From positions 25,559-89,558 of the forward strand of contig JAKFWO010000001.1 in assembly GCA_021731815.1 (NCBI GenBank): a stretch of 64,000 bases of DNA. Direction: 5' to 3'. Positions 18,619 through 27,699 of the stretch are shown piece by piece. The notes under the pieces are model-generated. The model had not been told where the DNA came from. It saw nothing but the letters and a program-made list of their open reading frames with translations, and made no database searches. The stretch comes from Hyphomonadaceae bacterium (lineage in GTDB: Bacteria; Pseudomonadota; Alphaproteobacteria; Caulobacterales; Aquidulcibacteraceae). The stretch's first letter is position 1; every line of letters begins with the position of its first letter. The translations under genes were made by a program, and so were the position numbers.

Positions 18619-20319
18619 CTACATATTGGGATAATTGGGACCGCCACCACCTTCGGGCGTCGTCCAGACGATATTCTGGGTCGGGTCCTTGATGTCGCAG
18701 GTTTTGCAATGGACGCAATTCTGGGCATTGATCTGGAAGCGCGGATTGGCCCCCGCCGCATCATAGAGCACTTCATAGACCCCGGCCGGGCAATAACGCT
18801 GGGCGGGTTCGGCATATTCGGGCAGATTGTGCCTGATGGGAGTGTCGGGATCGGTCAGGCGCAGATGGATCGGCTGGTCTTCCTCGTGATTGGTGCTCGA
18901 CTGAAAGACCGAGGACAATTTGTCGAAACTCAATACGCCATCCGGCTTCGGATAGGGGATGGGTTTGTGCCGCGACGCGGATTCCGTGGATTCGGCATCG
19001 GACTTCTTGTGCCCGAGCGTCCCGAAAAACGAAAAGCCGTTGAACAATGTATTGGTCCACAGATCGAGCCCGGTCAGCGCAATCGCCCCGAACACGGTCC
19101 CGAACCGCGACCACAGGGGCTTGGCGTTGCGGACCTTGCGCAATTCCTCATGGACCCATGAATGTTCATACGCGGTCTGGTAGGCATCGAGCGAATCAAG
19201 CTGGCGGCCCATGGCGATGGCATCGAACGCCGCCTCGGCGGCCATCATTCCGGTTTTCATCGCATTATGGCTGCCCTTGATCCGCGGCAGATTGACGAAG
19301 CCCGCCGCGCAGCCGATCAACGCACCGCCGGGAAAGACCAGTTTCGGCACCGACTGGTAACCGCCTTCGGTGATGGCGCGCGCGCCATAGGCGATGCGCT
19401 TGCCGCCGGCCAGAAAGCGCCGGATTTCCGGATGATGCTTGAAGCGCTGGAATTCGTCGAAGGGCGAAATCCAGGGATTGCGGTAATTGAGATGGACCAC
19501 AAAGCCCACCGAAACGAAATTATCCCCGAAATGATAGAGGAACGAGCCCCCGCCCGTCCGGTTGTCGAGCGGCCAGCCAAAGGAATGCTGGACATAGCCC
19601 GGGCGGTGATTTTCGGGCGCGATCTTCCATAATTCCTTGATCCCTATGCCGTATTTCTGCGGCTCGCATTCGTCATCCAGCTTGAATCGCCCGATCACCT
19701 GTTTGGCGAGCGATCCGCGAACGCCCTCGGCGATCAGGGTATATTTGGCATGGATTTCGATGCCCGGTGTGAAGGCCCCGGCCCTGGCCTGGCCGTCGCG
19801 CCCGATGCCCAGATCGCCAACCTGCACACCCTTGACGGCCCCCGTCTCGTCATGAATGAGCGCGGCCCCCGCAAAGCCGGGATAGATCTCGACGCCGAGC
19901 GCCTCGGCCTCGCGCGCCAGCCAGCGGCAGACCTCGCCCAGCGAGCCCACAAACATGCCATGATTATGGATCATCGCGGGCATCACGAAGCCGGGCAGCG
20001 GCAGCGCCCCCTGTTCGCCGAGAAACAGGAATTTGTCTTCGGTGACGGGGGTATCGAGCGGTGATCCGCGCTCGCGCCAGTCGGGCAGCAATTCATTGAG
20101 CGCGCGCGGGTCGATCACCGCACCCGACAGGATATGCGCCCCGACCTCCGAGCCCTTTTCCAGCACTGCGACCGAAAGCTCGGCCCCCTTCTCGATCGCG
20201 AGCTGCCGGAGCCGGATGGCCGCCGACAGCCCGGCCGGCCCGGCACCGATGATCACCACATCATAAGGCAGGCTATCGCGCTCAATGGGTTCGGCTGCGG
20301 AAGATGATTCGGCGGACAT
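18619..20319 (-). CDS. Electron transfer flavoprotein-ubiquinone oxidoreductase
   Basis: Membrane-associated FAD/4Fe-4S enzyme (566 residues) that passes electrons from ETF, reduced by acyl-CoA and amino-acid dehydrogenases, to ubiquinone. The FAD-binding Rossmann loop is VVIIGAGPAGLSAAIRL near residue 20. The middle has the conserved GEVCRWLA and IAYGARAI..GGYQS..KL.FPGG..IGCAAGF.N. The C-terminal ferredoxin-like domain has NAQNCVHCKTCDIKDP plus an earlier Cys (YCPAGVYE), giving the four cluster ligands, and ends PEGGGGPNYPNM. ATG 20319 fits family length better than 20361. It is divergent from the uracil-DNA glycosylase gene. Confidence 0.95.
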   Translation of the reverse strand: MSAESSSAAEPIERDSLPYDVVIIGAGPAGLSAAIRLRQLAIEKGAELSVAVLEKGSEVGAHILSGAVIDPRALNELLPDWRERGSPLDTPVTEDKFLFLGEQGALPLPGFVMPAMIHNHGMFVGSLGEVCRWLAREAEALGVEIYPGFAGAALIHDETGAVKGVQVGDLGIGRDGQARAGAFTPGIEIHAKYTLIAEGVRGSLAKQVIGRFKLDDECEPQKYGIGIKELWKIAPENHRPGYVQHSFGWPLDNRTGGGSFLYHFGDNFVSVGFVVHLNYRNPWISPFDEFQRFKHHPEIRRFLAGGKRIAYGARAITEGGYQSVPKLVFPGGALIGCAAGFVNLPRIKGSHNAMKTGMMAAEAAFDAIAMGRQLDSLDAYQTAYEHSWVHEELRKVRNAKPLWSRFGTVFGAIALTGLDLWTNTLFNGFSFFGTLGHKKSDAESTESASRHKPIPYPKPDGVLSFDKLSSVFQSSTNHEEDQPIHLRLTDPDTPIRHNLPEYAEPAQRYCPAGVYEVLYDAAGANPRFQINAQNCVHCKTCDIKDPTQNIVWTTPEGGGGPNYPNM

Positions 20320-20659
20320 GGTCTTCTCCGGGGGAATCGGCGTCCCGTGGCGCGGGGCCATTACGGTTCACACTGGAAATGCTTTTCGCCCGGTGTCAAG
20401 CCGGGGCCGCGAATTCGGTCCCGGGGTCGGTCATCCGATGGCCCGGTCGGAAAGTCGCCACGACAAATCGCGGGACGAATCCGATCCTGTCAGACCGGTT
20501 GGATGGCGCACGCAGCATGGCCACATTCCTGCTTTGTTTCGCTGCTTTAACCGCTTGTCAATGATTTCGCGTGCCTTGCGGCGCAATGCGAATCACGGTG
20601 TCATCGATTCGCAGATCCAGGTGATATCGGGGGCGAATCCGCAAACAAACGGGTGTGTC
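20320..20659. other. 340-bp divergent intergenic region
   Basis: Spacer between the ETF-QO gene (-) and the uracil-DNA glycosylase gene (+). It must hold promoters for both, but I see no clear -35/-10 pair, hairpin or conserved site. The frame of the glycosylase stays open through it to 20285, which I regard as chance. Confidence 0.5.
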
Positions 20660-21661
20660 ATGCGCCGGGACGATGAATTCGCGCCGCCTTCGACCGACAT
20701 AACGGCCCTGTTGCGGGCGGGCACTGCCCTGAACGGGTTCTGGCGCGAGAGCGGGATCGATGCAGCCGAGCTTTCGGCGCTGGAAAAGATCCTCGCCGGA
20801 GGCCCGCAAGGATTTCGCCGGCATCTCGATCGCCCGCTGCACGCCTGGCCGAATTCCGGGTCGCCGCCGCAGAAGACGTCCGGGCGCCCGTCGACCCCGC
20901 CTCGCCCCGTATCTCCGGCCCGACCGGCACCTCCGTCGGTCCGGACTCCGCCTGGTACAGCGAATGCCGTCTCGGGGCCCATGTCGCAGGCGCTGGCCGA
21001 GGCCGAAGAGCGCGCGCGGTCTGTGTCGGATCTGGACGCCCTCAATGCGCAAATGCGTCAATTCGATCACTGTTCCCTGAAGCGGACCGCCGCGCACACC
21101 ATGATTTTCGCGGGTCCGGTCAGCCCGAAACTGATGCTGATCGGTGGTGCGCCGGGCCGGGAGGACGACGACCAGGGCACGCCATGGTCGGGCAAGGCGG
21201 GCGCGCTTCTCGAAGCAATGCTCGGGGCGATCGGCATCGATCGAAAATCTGAAGTGCTTTGTGGGTACAGTGTTTTCTGGCGTCCCCCCGGTGATCGCGA
21301 CCCGGTTCCGTCCGAATCTGCGCTTTGCGCGCCCTTCTTGCGTCGGGCGATTGCGCTTGCCAAACCGCCCTTGATAGTGTTAGCGGGCTCCTTCGCTGCG
21401 CAGTTCATGCTGCAACGCAGCGAAACGATCGCGAGGCTGCGCGGCAAGAGTTTTGCGTATCGTCCCGCAGCATCTGTGAAGAGCGGACCAGGTCCGGAGG
21501 CGGGGAATATAGAAAACCCCGCGTTCGAAATCCCCGCTTTCGTGGTGCTGGAGCCGAAGCATCTTCTGCTGCGGCCTCAGGACAAGGCCCGTGCCTGGGA
21601 GGATTTGCTGATCCTCCGTCAGGAACTGGATCGGGCCGGACAAGAGCGGGCCGGGCACTAG
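20660..21661 (+). CDS. Family-4-like uracil-DNA glycosylase with altered Cys ligands
   Basis: Base-excision repair enzyme candidate, 333 residues. The C-terminal ~210 residues match the family 4 fold: LMLIGGAPGREDDDQGTPWSGKAGALLEAML (family norm GEAPG..ED..G.PF.G.AG.LL), WRPPGDRDPVPSE and the LIVLAGSFAAQ motif. Two of the four Cys that bind the 4Fe-4S cluster appear replaced (Phe before the DHC, Trp in place of the Cys of CRPPGNR), and the GEAPG Glu is Gly. The ~110-residue N-terminus is Pro/Arg-rich and looks disordered. ATG 20660 is the most likely start; the open frame extends to 20285. The stop codon lies within a 15-bp tandem repeat. Confidence 0.8.
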   Translation: MRRDDEFAPPSTDITALLRAGTALNGFWRESGIDAAELSALEKILAGGPQGFRRHLDRPLHAWPNSGSPPQKTSGRPSTPPRPVSPARPAPPSVRTPPGTANAVSGPMSQALAEAEERARSVSDLDALNAQMRQFDHCSLKRTAAHTMIFAGPVSPKLMLIGGAPGREDDDQGTPWSGKAGALLEAMLGAIGIDRKSEVLCGYSVFWRPPGDRDPVPSESALCAPFLRRAIALAKPPLIVLAGSFAAQFMLQRSETIARLRGKSFAYRPAASVKSGPGPEAGNIENPAFEIPAFVVLEPKHLLLRPQDKARAWEDLLILRQELDRAGQERAGH

Positions 21662-21709
21662 CCGGCCGGGCAAAAGCGGGCCGGGCAAAAGCGGGCCGGG
21701 CAAAAGCGG
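21635..21709. repeat. Five 15-bp tandem units across a gene end
   Basis: Units GCCGGGCAAAAGCGG at 21665, 21680 and 21695, with variant units at 21635 and 21650. The glycosylase stop codon (21659-21661) falls in the second unit, so extra units arising upstream of it would lengthen the protein by multiples of five residues. Confidence 0.9.
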
Positions 21710-22159
21710 GTTGGTGTTGACTTACCCGGAAACAGTCAGGGCGCGATCCGCAGGGTTTGCGCGCGGGTATGGAAGACCGGATTTGGAATTCTCCGTTCGG
21801 GACACCATGCCTTGAGAGAATCGGGTTTGCGTATCTGACCCGCCGCGTTCCGGTTTGACAAAGGAGAACCGCGCCGGAACGTATCGCGAGCGATTGCACG
21901 GAACCGGCCCCGAACAGGGGCTGGACAGAAAATCGGGCGAACATCGCCCAACGGCAATCGCATTGGTGGAGGACAGGCGGTTTCGATTGAACCGACCCGC
22001 ATGGCGAATGCCATGGCCGATGTGTGAGGGCGCGCCCCCGCATCGCAGGTCACCTTCTCCGGGACATCGGAGAATTCAATCGACCCCGCTTCGGGATGCA
22101 GGGAATGGTCCCTTCGGGGGCAGCGCCGTGTGAATCCCAGCCTGGAGAAGCCGAGGCAG
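21710..22159. other. 450-bp intergenic region, no gene recognised
   Basis: Lies between the uracil-DNA glycosylase and lytic transglycosylase genes. Short frames on both strands (for example 21736-22221 minus) look like no family I know and lack good start signals. No clear hairpin or RNA gene was found. Confidence 0.5.
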
Positions 22160-23998
22160 ATGGCGAAAAAAATTTGGATGATGCTGGCGGCTCTGGCGGC
22201 GATGCCGCTCATGGCCCACACAGAGGCAAAGGCGCAGGTCCCGGATCGGGATACAGCCCCCGGTGTGCCCAGCGCCGGGTTTCCGGTGATGACTCTGGGA
22301 ACCGAGCGCGATTATCGCGCCCATTTTTCGGCTGCGCGCAGCAATTCGGGGCAATGGGCCGACGAATCCGACATCGCGCGCGAGGATGGGGTGCTGCTCG
22401 GCCACGTCCTTTTTGCCCGCTATACGGACAACCCGGAATATAAGCCGAAATTCAATGAATTGAGCGCCTGGCTCGAACGCTTTTCCGACCATCCGGGGGC
22501 CGATCGAATCTATGCGCTGGCGCTGGATGTCATGCCCGCAGGTGCAATTCCGCCGAAGCCGCCGGAGCTTGCGCCCGAGATCCGGCCTGAATACAGACTT
22601 CAGGCCGGACCTCAGGCCGGACCTCAGTCTGGACCTCAGGCCCGGTCCGGACCTGCCCCACGTCGGCGTGCGCCCTATGATCCGATCGCCCAGCGCTTCG
22701 TCGAACGGGCCGAGGCCGCATTCCATGCCGGCGATGATGCGCGCGCGATTGCGGCAGCAGACGCGGCCGGAGAAACGGTCATGGCGGGCGCGGCCGGCAT
22801 GTCGGGGGGGCTCGCCGCGTTCCGGCAGAGCGATTTCGAGGCGGCAAGCGCTTTCTTCACCCGCGCAGCCGAATGGCCATGGGGCGATTCCTGGCGCGAA
22901 TCGGCGGCCCATTATTGGGCAGCGCGCGCCTTGCTCGCAGCCGGCCGGTCGGAAGGTGTGATCACCCATTTGCGCGCCGCGGCTTCCCATCCGCTCACCT
23001 TTTACGGCGTATTGGCGGAACGCCAATTGGGCCGCGATTCGCACGCTGTTATCGCCCCGCGTGGCGGGACAGAGACGCAGCTTTTGCGGGCCTTCGTGGC
23101 TTCCACCCCGGCTGCACGGCGGGCGGCGGCGCTGGCCTCGGTCGACGAAATCGAGCGCGCCTCCGCCGAAATCCGGCAATTGATGGCCCGCGCAGCCAAC
23201 AAGGAAGAACTCGACCAGGTGCTGGCGCTGGCCGATCGACTGGGTGTTCCCGCAGTCGATTTTCGCGCCGGCACCAATTCGGCAGACAAGGCGATCGGCC
23301 AGTTTCCGATCCCGGGATTTGCGCCGCGCGGCGGCTTCCGGCTCGACAAGGCACTGATCCTCGCCATCATCCGGCAGGAATCACGGTTCAATCCGCGCGC
23401 GGTCAGCCGCTCGAATGCGCGCGGGCTCATGCAATTATTGCCCTCGACGGCGGCCTGGATTACGGGGGATGCGGGCCTCAGGACCCATCCCAACCGACTG
23501 TTCGATCCCGCGACCAATCTGGCCGCCGGGCAGAAATATATGGAATATCTGCTGGATGAAACCGGAGGCGATCTGCTTCTCGCCCTTGCCGCCTATAATG
23601 CCGGGCCGGGGACCATTCTGCGCTGGACGCAGGTCCAGAAGGCCGGTGCCGATCCGCTGCTGATCGTGGAAAGCCTGCCGCGGGCCGAAACCCGGGATTA
23701 TGTGGAAAAGGTGCTCGCCAATTATTGGCTCTATCGCCAGCGTCTGGGCGAGGAGGATGTGAGCCTCGAACAGGCGATTGCCGGGGAACCCCTGCAATAT
23801 CAGTCGGGAAAGGCAGTGGACATTGCCGCGGCCCGCATCCCGCCACCGGTGGCGAAGCTCGAAATGCCGGAAATGCCGGTGCTCTCGCTTCCGGTCGTGG
23901 CCCTTCCCGAAAGCGCTCCCGGCCTGAACAATGCCGGCGACACGCTCGGTCAATTGGTCTCGATGCTCGCCACTCTTCCCGCCCTCCAGCGGCGGTAA
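22160..23998 (+). CDS. Soluble lytic murein transglycosylase (Slt-type)
   Basis: Exported enzyme that cleaves peptidoglycan glycan strands to 1,6-anhydromuramyl products. Signal peptide 1-~26 (MAKKIWMMLAAL...AKAQ). The N-terminal two thirds form the helical superhelix typical of Slt70 relatives; it contains a Pro/Gly/Gln insert from 12-bp tandem repeats (22598-22655). The catalytic domain (~390-560) has the family's IIRQESRFNPRAVS (catalytic Glu in QES), ARGLMQLLPSTA and LAAYNAGPGTI motifs. ATG 22160 has GAGG at suitable distance and starts the signal peptide directly; a frame start at 22130 is possible. Its end overlaps the convergent glycosyltransferase gene by 49 bp. Confidence 0.92.
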   Translation: MAKKIWMMLAALAAMPLMAHTEAKAQVPDRDTAPGVPSAGFPVMTLGTERDYRAHFSAARSNSGQWADESDIAREDGVLLGHVLFARYTDNPEYKPKFNELSAWLERFSDHPGADRIYALALDVMPAGAIPPKPPELAPEIRPEYRLQAGPQAGPQSGPQARSGPAPRRRAPYDPIAQRFVERAEAAFHAGDDARAIAAADAAGETVMAGAAGMSGGLAAFRQSDFEAASAFFTRAAEWPWGDSWRESAAHYWAARALLAAGRSEGVITHLRAAASHPLTFYGVLAERQLGRDSHAVIAPRGGTETQLLRAFVASTPAARRAAALASVDEIERASAEIRQLMARAANKEELDQVLALADRLGVPAVDFRAGTNSADKAIGQFPIPGFAPRGGFRLDKALILAIIRQESRFNPRAVSRSNARGLMQLLPSTAAWITGDAGLRTHPNRLFDPATNLAAGQKYMEYLLDETGGDLLLALAAYNAGPGTILRWTQVQKAGADPLLIVESLPRAETRDYVEKVLANYWLYRQRLGEEDVSLEQAIAGEPLQYQSGKAVDIAAARIPPPVAKLEMPEMPVLSLPVVALPESAPGLNNAGDTLGQLVSMLATLPALQRR

Positions 23999-24657
23999 TC
24001 CTCGCCGTCATCGACATCGGCGAGGATTGCGATCCGCGCGATCCGCGCCACCGGGCCGAGATTGGCGGTGATATCAGCCAGGGTATGGGCGCTCGACCAG
24101 CGGACCGCGGCAAAGGCCCGGCGCAAATGGCGGCGCGAATCTGCGCGCACGCCCATGAACCAGAAGCCCCCATCCGGCGTTGGACCAAAGGCGAAATCGG
24201 CTTGCCGCAATGCCCGAAATCCCTCGGAGATCCGTGCCGGAGTGATCCCCGGGCAATCGGTTCCGATAAAGGCGAAATCCGCGCGCTTTCCGTATGCCAT
24301 GGATGGCATGGCTGTGGCCGCCGCGTGCAGCAGCTTGCGGGTCAGCCCCCCGGCGCATTGGGCAAAGCGCGGGATATTTGTCGGCCAGACACCGGGCAGG
24401 CTTTGCCGCACCATGCTGGCCGGAGCCGCCGCAATGACGGTCCTCCACGGCCCCGCCGCCGCTGCCGCGAAGGTGACCCGGTGCAAATGCCGATTGGCGT
24501 GCCATGCGGCGACCGGTCCGATGGCGCGCGCCAGCCGCGTCTTGGCGATGCCCATCATGGGAGCCTTGGCCATGATGATGAGGCAGGGCGCGGGTTGGCC
24601 ATGCGTCATCGGCCCTGTCACAGGTGCCCCCGCAAAGCGGCGCGCGCGCTCAGTCAT
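23950..24657 (-). CDS. DUF2064 / TIGR04282-type glycosyltransferase
   Basis: 235-residue cytosolic nucleotidyl/glycosyltransferase-like protein. The N-terminal CLIIMAKAPMMGIAKTRLA motif, TDCPG.TP and GPTPDGGFWFMG stretches are the hallmark of the TIGR04282/DUF2064 family, often paired with a TIGR04283 glycosyltransferase. Those names come from proposed arsenosugar biosynthesis; the real substrate is not settled for most members. Start ATG 24657 overlaps the stop of the upstream TIGR04283-type gene by 8 bp, so the two are translationally coupled and probably act together. The upstream extension of the frame to 24942 is the antisense of that partner and is rejected. Confidence 0.85.
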   Translation of the reverse strand: MTERARRFAGAPVTGPMTHGQPAPCLIIMAKAPMMGIAKTRLARAIGPVAAWHANRHLHRVTFAAAAAGPWRTVIAAAPASMVRQSLPGVWPTNIPRFAQCAGGLTRKLLHAAATAMPSMAYGKRADFAFIGTDCPGITPARISEGFRALRQADFAFGPTPDGGFWFMGVRADSRRHLRRAFAAVRWSSAHTLADITANLGPVARIARIAILADVDDGEDYRRWRAGRVASIETN

Positions 24658-25357
24658 AAAAGCGGGCCAGATCCTGGGGCCGGGCCCCGAAATAGAACCG
24701 GAGCACCAGGCCGAGATTGTGCCAGGTGCGCTTGCGCCAGCCATCGCGACGATATTTGGCGGCACTCGTGGTCGCATTGGCCGGAAGCATTCGCATCCGT
24801 CTGCGCCCGATTCGGCGGACGAAATCAACATCCTCAAGGAAGGGGATCTGCGCAAATCCGCCGAGCCGCGCGTACAAATCGCGATGGATGAGCAGGCCCT
24901 GATCGCCATAGGGCAGACGGAACAGCCCGCAACGCACGCCAACCCAGAATTCGACCCGGCGGGCCTCCGGGCTTGGATCGTCGAAGCGCAACCGGAAGGC
25001 GGCCGCGAAATTGCGGGAAGCAGGGGCCGCGATGAAATCCCTCACATGCTCTGCCCAATCGGGTGCAAGCGCCGTATCGCCATGCAAGAACAACAACCAG
25101 TCGCTGCGCGCGACCTCGGCCCCCCGATGCATCTGCGTGCCGCGGCCGCGCGCATTGCGCAGGATCACCGCTCCGGCATCTTCGGCGATGGCGAGGCTTC
25201 GGTCGGTTGAGCCGCCATCGACAATCACCACCTCGCGAACCACACCTTCCGCTGCCGCTGGCACGAGCGCGGCGAGCGTTCGCACGAGATCGGCCTCGGC
25301 ATTGAACACGGGGATGATGACTGAAATCACGACGACAAGCACACCAGGAGCAGACAC
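24650..25357 (-). CDS. TIGR04283-type family 2 glycosyltransferase
   Basis: 235-residue GT-A glycosyltransferase. ISVIIPVFNAEADL at the N-terminus, IVDGGSTDRS, and HGDT (metal-binding DXD equivalent) near residue 92 are standard family 2 elements. The later GDQGLLIHRDLYARLGGF and LEDVDFVRR segments plus the short length are typical of TIGR04283. It probably starts at a GTG (25357). It is the first gene of a two-gene unit with the DUF2064 protein. No arsenic gene is nearby, so an arsenosugar role is not supported by context. Confidence 0.85.
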   Translation of the reverse strand: MSAPGVLVVVISVIIPVFNAEADLVRTLAALVPAAAEGVVREVVIVDGGSTDRSLAIAEDAGAVILRNARGRGTQMHRGAEVARSDWLLFLHGDTALAPDWAEHVRDFIAAPASRNFAAAFRLRFDDPSPEARRVEFWVGVRCGLFRLPYGDQGLLIHRDLYARLGGFAQIPFLEDVDFVRRIGRRRMRMLPANATTSAAKYRRDGWRKRTWHNLGLVLRFYFGARPQDLARFYD

Positions 25358-25482
25358 ATATCACCCGAGCCCGGTCGGGCGGCGCGCAGAAATGCCCCCG
25401 AAGGACTTCCGAAAGCAAGGGCAAGCATGCAGCTTTTCGAAAAAGTTCTTGCTTTGTTCGGAACCGGTGGCATTATGCGCAG

Positions 25483-26628
25483 ATGAAACCCGCGCCCCGC
25501 AAATCACTTTCCGCCGAAGATCCGGCACTCAGGCTGTCGCAATGGCGCGGGCGCGGCGCATTGTCCAATGACAGCGGCCGGTTCGAGGCAGAGCAGCGCT
25601 TCGCCGCGGATGATGGCTGGGGTGGAGAGCCCCCCGATGGCGGAGATGATGCGGGTGAAACACCACCCGCCACCGAAATCGCGCGCGAGAAAATTCGCAC
25701 GATCATTACCCGCAACACATCGCCCGACATTTCCTTCGACCAATCGATCAACCCCTATCGCGGCTGCGAGCATGGCTGCATCTATTGCTTCGCCCGGCCG
25801 AGCCACGCATTTCTGGGGCTGTCGCCCGGCGTGGATTTCGAGACGAAGCTCACCATCAAGCCCGGCGCTGCCGGGATGCTGCGCCGGGAATTGTCAGCGC
25901 GGAAATATGTTCCGAATATGATCGCGCTGGGGACCAATACCGATCCCTATCAGCCGATCGAGAAGAAATATCAGACCACGCGGGAAATCCTGAAAGTGTT
26001 GTGGGAGTTTCGGCATCCGGTCGGGATCGTGACAAAATCGGCGCTGATCCAGCGCGATCTCGACCTTCTGGTTCCCATGGCGGAAGCGGGGCTCGCCAGG
26101 GTCGCGCTGTCGGTGACAACGCTCGATCGCGGTCTTGCGCGACGGATGGAACCGCGCGCCGCGGCACCCCATCGGCGGCTTGAGACGATCCGGGCATTGG
26201 CAGGGGCCGGCGTGCCGGTGACGGTCATGGCCGCACCCATGATCCCGGGGCTGAACGATTCGGAGATGGAAGCCATCCTGACCGAAGCACGGGAAGCTGG
26301 TGCCGGGCGGGCAGGCTATATTGTTCTGAGGCTTCCCTATGAAATCAAGGATCTGTTTCAGGAATGGCTTTCGGCACACGCGCCCGATCGCGCGCGGAGG
26401 GTGATGAGCCTCATCCGCTCGATGCGCAAAGGTGCCGATTACGATGCCGAATGGGGCAAGCGGATGAAAGGTGAAGGGCCCTTTGCGCGATTACTGGCCG
26501 ACCGGTTCCGGATCGCCTGCGCAAGGCTGGGATTCGAGGATACGCGCATGCCACTCGATCTCAGCCAGTTCCGGCGGCCCTTTTCAGCAGGTGCCGATTC
26601 CCGCCAGGGCGCATTGTGGGAGGATTGA
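25483..26628 (+). CDS. PA0069-family radical SAM protein
   Basis: 381-residue radical SAM enzyme related to spore photoproduct lyase-like proteins. The 4Fe-4S/SAM motif is CEHGCIYC (CxxxCxxC) near residue 97, preceded by NTSPDISFDQSINPYRG and followed by GTNTDPYQP and VTKSALIQRDLDLL, the PA0069/Rv2578c family pattern. Substrate is unknown. It is followed by rnhB after 74 bp on the same strand; this neighbourhood recurs in alphaproteobacteria, often with the ccrM methyltransferase next, which is not found here. Confidence 0.9.
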   Translation: MKPAPRKSLSAEDPALRLSQWRGRGALSNDSGRFEAEQRFAADDGWGGEPPDGGDDAGETPPATEIAREKIRTIITRNTSPDISFDQSINPYRGCEHGCIYCFARPSHAFLGLSPGVDFETKLTIKPGAAGMLRRELSARKYVPNMIALGTNTDPYQPIEKKYQTTREILKVLWEFRHPVGIVTKSALIQRDLDLLVPMAEAGLARVALSVTTLDRGLARRMEPRAAAPHRRLETIRALAGAGVPVTVMAAPMIPGLNDSEMEAILTEAREAGAGRAGYIVLRLPYEIKDLFQEWLSAHAPDRARRVMSLIRSMRKGADYDAEWGKRMKGEGPFARLLADRFRIACARLGFEDTRMPLDLSQFRRPFSAGADSRQGALWED

Positions 26629-26702
26629 AATCAGGGCCGGAGAACAGGAGCCGGGAATCAGGATACGCCATTGGAACATGCAAAAGAGGCAGGAATGGTC
26701 CG

Positions 26703-27395
26703 ATGAAAATAAAGTCCGGCCCGGGTCAGTGCGCATTTCAGGAGAACGCGCAGCACAAAAAGCCGCAAAAACCGCGGCCGATTCTGGAATTTCCTGCCGA
26801 ATGGCCGGCCCCCTTTTGCGGGGTGGACGAAGCAGGCCGCGGCCCCTGGGCGGGCCCGGTTGTCGCCGCCGCAGTAATCCTGCCGGCCTCGGCACGAGCG
26901 TTGCCGATTGATGATTCCAAGCGGCTGTCACCCGCCGCGCGGCAGGATCTCGCACACAAAATATATGAATGCGCCGAATGGGGGCTGGGCTTTGCGAGCG
27001 TCGAGGAGATCGACAGGCTCAACATCCTGCGCGCCACCGGACTTGCGATGCGCCGTGCGGTCGCCGCATTGCCGCGCCCGGTGGTTCTGGCCGTGGTCGA
27101 TGGAAATTTCGTTCCCGATCTTGGTGTTCCAGCACGCGCGGAAATAGGGGGTGATGGGCGAATCGCGGCGATCGCGGCCGCCTCGATCCTCGCCAAAACC
27201 GCGCGGGACGAATGGATGGTCGCGGCCGACACGCAATTTCCCTCCTATGGCTTCGATGCCCACAAGGGCTATGGTGTCCCCGCGCATCGAGCGGCGCTGG
27301 ATCGATTCGGCCCCTGTGCGCTGCACCGACAGAGTTTCCGGCCCGTCGCCGAAGCCATCCGCAAACGCTCCACGCGCGAGATTGCCGGAAATTAA
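26703..27395 (+). CDS. rnhB: Ribonuclease HII
   Basis: 230-residue enzyme that cuts RNA in RNA-DNA hybrids and at single ribonucleotides. The start of the catalytic domain FCGVDEAGRGPWAGPVVAAAV holds the first Asp-Glu pair (DEAGRG), followed by DSKRLS, VVDGN with the third acidic residue, ASILAKTARD and the family's HKGYGVPAH..AL...GPC..HR.SF end. ATG 26703 gives a ~40-residue basic extension before the domain; the frame also stays open to 26616. It follows the radical SAM gene. Confidence 0.95.
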   Translation: MKIKSGPGQCAFQENAQHKKPQKPRPILEFPAEWPAPFCGVDEAGRGPWAGPVVAAAVILPASARALPIDDSKRLSPAARQDLAHKIYECAEWGLGFASVEEIDRLNILRATGLAMRRAVAALPRPVVLAVVDGNFVPDLGVPARAEIGGDGRIAAIAAASILAKTARDEWMVAADTQFPSYGFDAHKGYGVPAHRAALDRFGPCALHRQSFRPVAEAIRKRSTREIAGN

Positions 27396-27699
27396 GCACG
27401 GACAGACTATCCCGCGCATCTTACGGCAATTAAGCTCGTCTTTCTTGAATGCACTGGGTGTGAAACCCCAACGAATATAGGCCGGGGGCATTTGACCGGC
27501 ATTATCGCCGAAGGGCCTGGAAATCATACAGGCCGCTTTCCTTTCCGGGTGTCATGCCCGATAATCAGCGAAATCCGCGCGCGGTACCGGAATTGTTCGC
27601 TGTTGGGCAAGGAATGGCGGATATCGGGGCTGGGGCGGCCGCAATTATGGGTGAAGGCGACGGTTCGGCCAATGGCCCTGGGACGCGAGGAGGCGCAGA
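27396..27699. other. 304-bp intergenic region
   Basis: Between rnhB and the TTG-started membrane protein gene. The only feature I see is GAGGAGG at ~27687, the ribosome-binding site for the next gene. A 119-residue frame from 27492 overlaps that gene out of frame and has no recognisable content. Confidence 0.5.

Noticed and set aside
21736..22221. 161-codon minus-strand frame upstream of the lytic transglycosylase
   Set aside because: Overlaps the start and ribosome-binding site of the transglycosylase and has no recognisable domain.
23950..25357. Arsenosugar biosynthesis locus
   Set aside because: The two glycosyltransferases match families named for it, but no arsenic methyltransferase, radical SAM ArsS or ars gene is nearby, so the pathway name is not supported.
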